Origin: Reyranella sp.
GTDB lineage: Bacteria; Pseudomonadota; Alphaproteobacteria; Reyranellales; Reyranellaceae
Reading direction: 5' to 3'
Length of the DNA: 6,227 bases
NCBI GenBank assembly: GCA_004296815.1
Contig: SCVT01000512.1
Coordinates: 1 to 6,227 of the forward strand
Part shown: in pieces, positions 1 to 5,262 of the stretch
How positions within the stretch are numbered: the stretch's first letter is position 1
How the letters are laid out: the number at the start of each line of letters is the position of its first letter
The notes under the pieces: generated by a model
What the model was told of the DNA's origin: nothing
Database searches by the model: none
What the model saw: only the letters and a program-made list of their open reading frames with translations
Translations under genes and position numbers: made by a program

Positions 1-18
1 GCCTATAACCCGGCGCCC

Positions 19-108
<90 letters not shown>

Positions 109-131
109 TTTCCGCCAGAGCGTCGCGGAAG
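109..131 (+). other. Small inverted repeat directly after the tRNA
   Basis: TTCCGC (110-115) and GCGGAA (125-130) can form a 6-bp stem around a 9-base loop, and a T-G pair (109/131) could extend it. It starts one base after the tRNA CCA, where a 3' trailer or terminator hairpin would be expected. No U-tract follows on the + strand, so it is not a standard intrinsic terminator. It may be a processing hairpin or chance. Confidence 0.3.
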
Positions 132-228
132 TAGCAGGGCCCGCCCGGCCGACCGCGAATCCTGGTTGCCGAGGTGTCCAGGGAACCCCATCCTGCATTC
201 CGATCGCATAAGACCGCTCGGGGGAGCC

Positions 229-600
229 ATGCTTCGGATTCTGCAGACTGCCATCGTTTCAATGGCATTGCTCGCCGGCACGGCGATGGCGCAAAGCGCG
301 CCGCAGTACTGGGTGACGTATGCCCACGACACCAAGACCGGGGCCTGGGGGCTTGGCTGGGGCAAGACCGATCGACAGGCCACGATCAACGATGCGCTGT
401 CGCGCTGCGCCAAGCCGGGCTGCAAGTCCGGTGACGTCACCCTCGCGCGCTGCATCGCGGCGGCACAAGGCACCCAAGGCGGGCCGTGGTTCGCCGCCGG
501 CAACGACGCGAACACCGCCCAGGGACATGCCATGCGTTTCTGCCGGAACGGCGGCGCGGGCTCGACGTGCGAAGTGCAAGCCGTCCGTTGCGGCGGCTGA
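229..600 (+). CDS. Small secreted cysteine-rich protein, DUF4189-like
   Basis: A 123-residue predicted exported protein of unknown function. Residues 1-21 form a Sec signal peptide: Arg3, a hydrophobic core (ILQTAIVSMALLAG) and an AMA cleavage site before QSAPQ. The mature part has a GAWGLGWG segment (38-45) followed by an Ala/Asp-rich helix and six cysteines (60, 65, 75, 105, 114, 121). This pattern resembles DUF4189 proteins, which have a Trp/Gly-rich start and paired cysteines likely to form disulfides in the periplasm. The family assignment is from memory of the pattern. The reading frame is open upstream as far as 25, across the tRNA, but ATG 229 is chosen because it begins the signal peptide and follows a G-rich GGGGGAG (220-226), though only two bases separate that run from the ATG. 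No convincing promoter was found at 109-228. The gene ends one base from the facing livF stop codon, so it probably stands alone between the tRNA and the liv operon. Confidence 0.8.
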   Translation: MLRILQTAIVSMALLAGTAMAQSAPQYWVTYAHDTKTGAWGLGWGKTDRQATINDALSRCAKPGCKSGDVTLARCIAAAQGTQGGPWFAAGNDANTAQGHAMRFCRNGGAGSTCEVQAVRCGG

Positions 601-612
601 TCTAGCCGCCGC
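590..612. terminator. Perfect hairpin containing two convergent stop codons
   Basis: GCGGCGGCT (590-598) and AGCCGCCGC (604-612) form a perfect 9-bp stem, mostly G-C, with the 5-base loop GATCT. It contains the TGA of the small secreted-protein gene (598-600) and the TAG of livF (602-604 on the opposite strand). Its position suggests bidirectional transcription termination or protection of the mRNA ends. No T-run follows on either strand, so it is not a textbook intrinsic terminator. Part of the symmetry also comes from both proteins ending in Gly codons. Confidence 0.45.
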
Positions 613-1336
613 CGAGATAGAGCTGCTTCACGATCTCGTTCGACTGCAGCTCGGCCACGGTCTTGCCTTCGAAGGCGATCTCGCCGTGGACGATGATGTA
701 GCCGCGGTCGGCGATGCGGACGGCCTGATGGAAGTTCTGCTCGGCCATCAGCACGGTGAGGCCGAACTTCTTCTTCAGCTCCTCGATCTTGGTGATGGTC
801 TGAGAGACCAGCAGCGGCGATAGGCCGACCGACGGCTCGTCGACCAGCAATAGCCGCGGCGACGACATCAGCGCGCGACCGATCGCCAGCATCTGCTGCT
901 GGCCGCCCGACATGGTGCCCGCGAGCTGGCGGCGGCGCTCGGCCAGCACCGGGAAGGCCTCGTAGGCGAAGGCGAGGTTGGTCGCGATCTGGGCGCGGGC
1001 GCTCTTGCGGAAGGCACCCAGCATCAGGTTTTCCTCGACCGTGAGCTTTGGGAACAGCCGGCGGCCCTCGGGCACCAGCGCGACGCCCAGCCCCACGATT
1101 TCCTCGGTCGGCAGGCGCGCGAGGTCGTGGCGCGTGCCGTCGACCTCGAGCTCGATCGATCCGGCGACCGGCCGCACGATGCCCATCAGGCATTTCATCA
1201 GCGTGCTCTTGCCGTTGCCGTTGGTGCCCAGCAGCACCACCGTCTCTCCGTCCTCGACCGTGACCGAGGCGCCGTTCAGGGCTCGCACCGCACCGTAGCG
1301 GGCGTCGACGCCGGTGGCGGCGAGCCTAAGCGCCAA
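602..1336 (-). CDS. livF: HAAT-family ABC transporter ATP-binding protein LivF
   Basis: A 244-residue cytoplasmic ATPase and the second nucleotide-binding subunit of a branched-chain-amino-acid-type importer, pairing with LivG to drive LivH/LivM. Walker A is GTNGNGKST (37-45). The stretch VPEGRRLFPKLTVEENL (88-104) is typical of LivF. The signature is MSGGQ (142-146) and Walker B is LLLVDEP (162-168). The H-loop position carries Gln in AEQN (198-201), as is usual for LivF. The start is TTG at 1336, with a perfect AGGAGG six bases upstream. The next in-frame start, a GTG at codon 17, would remove the first beta strand and the aromatic residue that stacks on the nucleotide base. The gene overlaps the end of livG by 11 bases, which implies translational coupling. 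It is the last gene of the operon and ends one base from a convergent gene. Confidence 0.95.
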   Translation of the reverse strand: MALRLAATGVDARYGAVRALNGASVTVEDGETVVLLGTNGNGKSTLMKCLMGIVRPVAGSIELEVDGTRHDLARLPTEEIVGLGVALVPEGRRLFPKLTVEENLMLGAFRKSARAQIATNLAFAYEAFPVLAERRRQLAGTMSGGQQQMLAIGRALMSSPRLLLVDEPSVGLSPLLVSQTITKIEELKKKFGLTVLMAEQNFHQAVRIADRGYIIVHGEIAFEGKTVAELQSNEIVKQLYLGGG

Positions 1337-2054
1337 GGTAGGCCTCCTGGACGCGCTTGTCGTCCATCACCTGGGCGGGCGTGCCTTCGCAGACGATGCG
1401 GCCGGCGTCGAGGCACATGACCCGCTCCGAGAAGCGCATGACCGCCTGCATGATGTGCTCGATCATGATGACGGTGATGCCCTCGCCGTTGAGCTTCAGC
1501 AGCACGTCGAGAACCTCGTCGATCTCCGCGCCCGCGAGCCCGGCCATCGCCTCGTCGGAGATCAGGAGCTTGGGCCGCGCGGCCATGGCGCGCGCCAGTT
1601 CCATCTTGCGCAGCTCGACCTGGCTGAGCTGACCCGAGGAGACGCGCGCCTTGTCGGCCAGCCCGATCTTCTCGAGGATCGCCATCACCTCGGCGGTGGC
1701 CTGGTCGCCCGACAGGCCGTGGCTCTCCACGCCGAAATCGATCGCCACCAGCAGGTTCTCCAGCACCGTCATGGTGCGGAAGGGCCGCGGCACCTGGAAG
1801 GAGCGGGCGATGCCGCGACGCGTGCGCTTGTAGGCCGGCAGCCGCGTGACGTCGTGTCCGTCGAACACGATCGAGCCGCCGTCGCTCGTGAGCGCACCGG
1901 AGATGCAGTTGATCAGCGTCGTCTTGCCAGAGCCGTTGGGCCCGATCAGGCCGAAACGCTCGCCCGGCCTGATGTCGACGCTGATGTCCTGCAGGGCCGT
2001 GAAGCCGCCGAAGCGCTTGGAGACCTTGTCGACGCGGAGCAGGGCGGCGCTCAT
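1326..2054 (-). CDS. livG: HAAT-family ABC transporter ATP-binding protein LivG, variant signature
   Basis: A 242-residue cytoplasmic ATPase and the first nucleotide-binding subunit of the importer. Walker A is GPNGSGKT (38-45), the Q-loop is RSFQVPR (Gln87), and PFRTMTVLENLLVA (91-104) is typical of LivG. The H-loop His is at 200 (IEHIMQAV), and the C-terminal EGTPAQVM...YLGA is standard. The ABC signature reads LSQVE (143-147) instead of LSGGQ or LSYGQ, and Walker B ends ISDEAMAGL (165-173) instead of LDEPAAGL. Asp167 and Glu168, needed for Mg binding and hydrolysis, are kept. As I recall, a LivG subgroup has a similar DEVMAGL form, so this looks like a lineage variant and not decay. ATG 2054 overlaps the livM stop (ATGA, 4 bases), with AAAGGG six bases upstream. 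The frame stays open further upstream, but that part runs over livM and reads as a non-native sequence. Confidence 0.94.
   Translation of the reverse strand: MSAALLRVDKVSKRFGGFTALQDISVDIRPGERFGLIGPNGSGKTTLINCISGALTSDGGSIVFDGHDVTRLPAYKRTRRGIARSFQVPRPFRTMTVLENLLVAIDFGVESHGLSGDQATAEVMAILEKIGLADKARVSSGQLSQVELRKMELARAMAARPKLLISDEAMAGLAGAEIDEVLDVLLKLNGEGITVIMIEHIMQAVMRFSERVMCLDAGRIVCEGTPAQVMDDKRVQEAYLGA
1343..1348 (-). promoter_or_regulatory. Shine-Dalgarno AGGAGG that fixes the TTG start of livF
   Basis: On the minus strand AGGAGG sits six bases before TTG (1336-1334), inside the last codons of livG. This ideal site and spacing decide the non-ATG start of livF. Confidence 0.85.
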
Positions 2055-3010
2055 GGCGAGCCCTTTCCGACGCGGCGCCATAGCCGGCGCACCAGGCCGA
2101 TGATGCCTTCGGGGGCCGCGACCACGAACAGCACCAGCATGAGACCCAGCACCAGCACGTTGATCTCGGAGGAGATCGTCACCGTCAGGAGCTGTTGCGT
2201 GCTGCCGAGCAGGATCGCGCCCAGCACCGGGCCGATCCAGTGCGAGGTGCCGCCGATCAGCGACATGGCGAGTGCGGAGACCGAATAGTTGAGATTGAAG
2301 GCCGAGACCGGGTCGGCGAACTGCAGGTACATGGCCGAGGGCGCGCCGGCCGCGCACATCAGCGCGCCGGAGATCGCGCAGGCCACCAGCTTGAGGTTGA
2401 GGGTCGGCACGCCGCAGGATTCGGCCGCGACCTCGTCGTCGCGCACGGCCCGCAGCCCACGGCCGAGCTTGGAATCCTGGACGTAGCGCGCCAGCGCCAC
2501 GGCGATCACGACCAGGATCGCCAGCACGACGAACAGCATCTTGATGTAGGAGTCGAAGGGCGGTGTCACGGGCGGCCGCAGCATCTGCACGCCGGTCGCG
2601 CCGCCCACGAACTTCCAGTTGATGATCAGCGTCTCGGCGATGATCGTGATGGCCACCGTGGCGATCGAGAAGAAGATGCCGCGCAGGCGCAGCGTCAGCA
2701 GGCCGATACCGAGGCCCATGGCGGCGCCGACCACGGCCGCGACGCCGATCTGGACGAGAAGAGGGGCGCTGAAGGCCTTCAGGAGAAAGATGGCGGTGTA
2801 GACGCCGATGCCGAAGAAGGCGCTGGTGCCGAAGTTCACGTAGCCCGCATAGCCGCCAAGGATGTTCCAGGCGGTCGCCAGCACGATGAACTGCAGGATC
2901 ACGAAGCCCGCGAAGAAGACGTACTCGTTGCGCACGACGAGTGCGAGCGCCACCGCAAGGGCGATGAACAGTGCGGCCCCGATCCAGAACCAGACGCCGC
3001 GGCCCGTCAT
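2051..3010 (-). CDS. livM: HAAT-family ABC transporter permease LivM
   Basis: A 319-residue inner-membrane permease that forms the translocation channel with LivH. Hydrophobic segments run along most of its length, beginning with residues 7-26 and 31-50. Family features include LGGYAGYVNFG (51-61), TLRLRGIFFSIATVA (106-120), the cytoplasmic ATPase-contact loop GLRAVRDDEVAAESCGV (185-201), and GGTSHWIGPVLGA (253-265) near the C-terminus. The tail RRLWRRVGKGSP is basic, consistent with a cytoplasmic end. ATG 3010 overlaps the livH stop by four bases (ATGA). GGAAG lies directly against the ATG, too close to be a good ribosome site, so translation probably depends on coupling to livH. The frame is open further upstream, but that part lies within livH and lacks membrane character. 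The length is normal for LivM. Confidence 0.95.
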   Translation of the reverse strand: MTGRGVWFWIGAALFIALAVALALVVRNEYVFFAGFVILQFIVLATAWNILGGYAGYVNFGTSAFFGIGVYTAIFLLKAFSAPLLVQIGVAAVVGAAMGLGIGLLTLRLRGIFFSIATVAITIIAETLIINWKFVGGATGVQMLRPPVTPPFDSYIKMLFVVLAILVVIAVALARYVQDSKLGRGLRAVRDDEVAAESCGVPTLNLKLVACAISGALMCAAGAPSAMYLQFADPVSAFNLNYSVSALAMSLIGGTSHWIGPVLGAILLGSTQQLLTVTISSEINVLVLGLMLVLFVVAAPEGIIGLVRRLWRRVGKGSP

Positions 3011-3879
3011 CTTCCGAACAGGCCCTGCGGGCGGATGCCCAGCACCAGCAGGAGGAGCGTGAAGGAGATGGCGGGCGCCCACGAGGCGCCGAACATGGTG
3101 AGCACGATGGTCTCGGCGACTCCCAGAATGATGCCGGCGACCAGCGTGCCCGACATGCTGCCGAGGCCCGCCATCACGACCACGCAGAAGGTGCGGCCGA
3201 TATAGGCCCGGTCGAGGGTCGGCTCGACTGGCTGCACGATGATCAGCAGCGCTCCTGCGAGCGCCACGACGGCGGTGGCGATGCCGAAGGCCCACTGCTT
3301 GATCGCCACCGGATTTGCGCCCATCAGGCGGAGCGCCGCCTCGTCCTGCGCCACGGCGCGGATCGCACGACCGAGGAAAGTCTTGGAAAGATAGAGGGTG
3401 AGCGCCAGCGAGAGCAGGATGGCCACGACGAAGGCCGCGACCATGCGCATGGGGATGCGCACCTCCAGGATCTCGATGCTTTTGCCGATATAGAAGGCCT
3501 GGACCGTGCGCTGGTCCACGCCGAAGCGCATGATGATCACGACCTCGATGATGAAGGCGATGCCGAAGAAGAACGCCAGCCCGCGCACGCCGGCGTCGCT
3601 GCCGCGCTTCTCGAAGGTCTCGTGATAGGTGCGGTAGAGCATGACGCCGAGCAAGAAAAAGGCCGGCATCATGATGAAGCCGGCCACGATCGGATCGATG
3701 TCGAAGTCGCCCAGCAGCCAGGCGCCGTACGAGGCCAGCACCAGAAGCGCCGGATGGGCGACGTTCGGCACATCGAGCAGGCCGAACGAGATCGACAGCC
3801 CGATGCTCACCGCGGCGTAGAAGCAGCCGACCATGACGCCCAGCACGACGGCGTCGAGAAGCAACTCCAGCGAGAACAC
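3007..3879 (-). CDS. livH: HAAT-family ABC transporter permease LivH
   Basis: A 290-residue inner-membrane permease and partner of LivM. The N-terminus (LELLLDAVVLGVMVGCFYAAVSIGLSISFGLLDVPNVAHPALLVLASYGAW) is typical of LivH, with the conserved Gly, Asn and His region at 33-42. Further hydrophobic segments lie at roughly 62-82, 100-118, 147-165, 197-216, 231-262 and 268-281. The cytoplasmic loop RAIRAVAQDEAALRLMGANP (171-190) contacts the ATPases. The C-terminus RPQGLFGR is the usual LivH ending. GTG at 3879 is chosen because it begins the family-like sequence and lies 22 bases after the livK stop. The open frame upstream overlaps livK and is Ser/Arg-rich, unlike a permease. No strong ribosome site precedes this GTG, so the exact start is uncertain by several codons. 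Confidence 0.93.
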   Translation of the reverse strand: MFSLELLLDAVVLGVMVGCFYAAVSIGLSISFGLLDVPNVAHPALLVLASYGAWLLGDFDIDPIVAGFIMMPAFFLLGVMLYRTYHETFEKRGSDAGVRGLAFFFGIAFIIEVVIIMRFGVDQRTVQAFYIGKSIEILEVRIPMRMVAAFVVAILLSLALTLYLSKTFLGRAIRAVAQDEAALRLMGANPVAIKQWAFGIATAVVALAGALLIIVQPVEPTLDRAYIGRTFCVVVMAGLGSMSGTLVAGIILGVAETIVLTMFGASWAPAISFTLLLLVLGIRPQGLFGR

Positions 3880-3901
3880 CGTCGTGCCGCGTTGAGCGCT
3901 G

Positions 3902-5152
3902 CTACTTCCGCGCCTTGTCGAACGGCGCCACGAGCTCGCCGGTCTTCCACTTCTCGGGGAACAGGATGATCTGCTTGCCCGGGTTGCGGAACTGCTCGAC
4001 GTTCTTGTCGACGACGCCACGGAACTGCGCCATCAGCGTCGCGGATTCCTTGCGCTCGCCGTCCGGTCCGAAGGCGATCGGCCCGACGATCGTCGCCATC
4101 TCGTTGCTGCGCAGGAAGTCGGCCATCTTCTTCTGGTCGAGCGACTTGGCGGAGTTGGCCGCCTGCTCGACCATCTGGCCCATCGCGTAGCCGAACGGCG
4201 CGAGGTAGTAACCCAGCGGATCGACCTTCGCCTCGACGGCACGCTTCTGATATTTGGCGAAGAACTCTTTGGTGCCGGCGAACTCCATCGACTTCTCGGG
4301 CAGCCAGGAGTTGTAGTTCACCACGCCGTTGAGCAGCGAGCCCATCGATTCCATCACGGCCGCGAACTGCAGGCCGACCATGCCGCCGCCGAACAGCTTC
4401 ACGCTGTCGCCGATGCCGATCTCGTTGATCGCCCGCAGCAGGCCCACCGAGTCCGGCGGATAGGAGCAGACGAACACCATATCGGCCCGAGCGGCGCGGA
4501 TCGCCCGGACCATGGCGGAGAACTCGACGGTCGCCGGCGGGTAGCTTTGCTCGTAGACGACCTTGACACCCTTCTCGTTCGCCACGTCCTTGGCGATCTT
4601 CATCAGGTTCTGGGCGAACTCCTGGTCGGCGCCGATCAGCGCCATGGTCTTGGCGCCAGACTTCATGCCGAGATCGATGAAGCCGCGCGCCCATGAATCC
4701 GCAGGACCCCAGGGCGCGTTGTTGAACCACTTGTCGTGCTTGACGGTGCGGTTCACCTGGAAGGAGAAGTTGCCCATCAGCAGCAGGTCGCGTTGCTTGA
4801 CCAGCGGCATGATCGGCGCCGTCGGCACGGTGGCGTAGGGCGCGAACAGCAGATCGACCTTGTCGACGTCGAGCAGCTTGGAATAGATCGCGGGCGTCTC
4901 GGCTGCGCTCGACTTGTCATCGTAGACGATCAGCTCGACCTTGCGGCCGAGCAGGCCGCCCTTCTCGTTGATGTCGTCGCGCCAGACCTCGATGCCGATC
5001 AGCGCCGACTTGCCGCCGGCGGCCAGACCGCCGGTCAGCGGCATGCTCATGCCGATCTTGATGGGTCCCTGCTGCGCCATCGCCGGCAGCGCCGCGCCGG
5101 TTGCGAGAGCACCCGCGATGATCGTACGCCTGCCAATACGTGCTGAATTCAT
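3902..5152 (-). CDS. livK: HAAT-family periplasmic substrate-binding protein (LivK-like)
   Basis: A 416-residue periplasmic binding protein (Peripla_BP_6/type I fold) that captures the substrate and delivers it to LivHM. Residues 1-26 form a signal peptide with a twin-Arg pair (IGRRTII, 6-12), a hydrophobic stretch and PAMA before QQGP. The mature start IKIGMSMPLTGGLAAGGK (31-48), with EVWRDDINEKGGLLGRKVELIVYDDKS (55-81), is diagnostic for the family. Later landmarks are APYATVPTAPIMPL (104-117) in the ligand cleft and VCSYPPDSVGLLRA (228-241). Only one Cys (229) is present, so the disulfide of E. coli LivJ/LivK is absent. The acidic residue that holds the ligand amino group in LivJ seems replaced within LFGGGMVG (253-260). 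The ligand is therefore not predicted. ATG 5152 has GAGGAG (5165-5160) seven bases upstream. First gene of the operon, behind the promoter at 5201-5229. Confidence 0.94.
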   Translation of the reverse strand: MNSARIGRRTIIAGALATGAALPAMAQQGPIKIGMSMPLTGGLAAGGKSALIGIEVWRDDINEKGGLLGRKVELIVYDDKSSAAETPAIYSKLLDVDKVDLLFAPYATVPTAPIMPLVKQRDLLLMGNFSFQVNRTVKHDKWFNNAPWGPADSWARGFIDLGMKSGAKTMALIGADQEFAQNLMKIAKDVANEKGVKVVYEQSYPPATVEFSAMVRAIRAARADMVFVCSYPPDSVGLLRAINEIGIGDSVKLFGGGMVGLQFAAVMESMGSLLNGVVNYNSWLPEKSMEFAGTKEFFAKYQKRAVEAKVDPLGYYLAPFGYAMGQMVEQAANSAKSLDQKKMADFLRSNEMATIVGPIAFGPDGERKESATLMAQFRGVVDKNVEQFRNPGKQIILFPEKWKTGELVAPFDKARK

Positions 5153-5159
5153 TGCCCGT

Positions 5160-5165
5160 CTCCTC
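5160..5165 (-). promoter_or_regulatory. Shine-Dalgarno GAGGAG of livK
   Basis: GAGGAG on the minus strand lies seven bases before ATG 5152. It is a strong site, fitting high expression of the binding protein relative to the permeases, whose start sites are weak or coupled. Confidence 0.8.
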
Positions 5166-5200
5166 AGCGTTTCCCCGGTGTCTTCTCTTTATCTGGGCGA

Positions 5201-5229
5201 AGCATAGGTCCAGCATGGCGCGGGCTCAA
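5201..5229 (-). promoter_or_regulatory. Candidate sigma70-type promoter of the liv operon
   Basis: On the minus strand, TTGAGC (5229-5224) and TATGCT (5206-5201) are separated by exactly 17 bases. Each matches its consensus hexamer at four of six positions. Transcription would start near 5194, giving a leader of about 40 bases before livK. The -35 box sits inside a short dyad CGGG-N5-CCCG (5221-5233), which could be an operator or chance in GC-rich DNA. This is a prediction by eye. Confidence 0.5.
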
Positions 5230-5230
5230 C

Positions 5231-5256
5231 CCGATCCAAGGGGCCGATCGAAGGGG
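5231..5256. repeat. Tandem 13-bp direct repeat in the divergent promoter region
   Basis: Two adjacent copies, CCGATCCAAGGGG (5231-5243) and CCGATCGAAGGGG (5244-5256), match at 12 of 13 positions. The array begins two bases upstream of the liv -35 hexamer and ends six bases before the monooxygenase ATG. The AAGGGG of the second copy doubles as that gene's ribosome-binding site. The 13-bp unit is not a multiple of three, so it is not a coding repeat. It may be a regulator-binding site or a small local duplication. Confidence 0.6.
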
Positions 5257-5262
5257 CGGGAC

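Noticed and set aside
109..228. Promoter for the small secreted gene (for example TTGCCG at 166-171)
   Set aside because: The matching -10 position (CATCCT at 189-194) fits the consensus at only three of six bases, so I do not list it as a feature.
1314..2288. Open frame of 324 codons on the + strand, antisense to livG and part of livM
   Set aside because: The product is rich in Asp, His, Arg and Ala with no recognisable motif, a typical antisense shadow of GC-rich genes; the opposite strand carries clear ABC motifs.
3880..3901. Possible terminator or attenuator between livK and livH
   Set aside because: Only 22 bases separate the genes and no stable stem or T-run is present.
2195..3969. 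Two further long + strand open frames (2195-3205 and 2971-3969) antisense to livM and livH
   Set aside because: Low-complexity Arg/Asp/His/Glu-rich products that mirror hydrophobic permease codons on the other strand; no independent start signal or domain.
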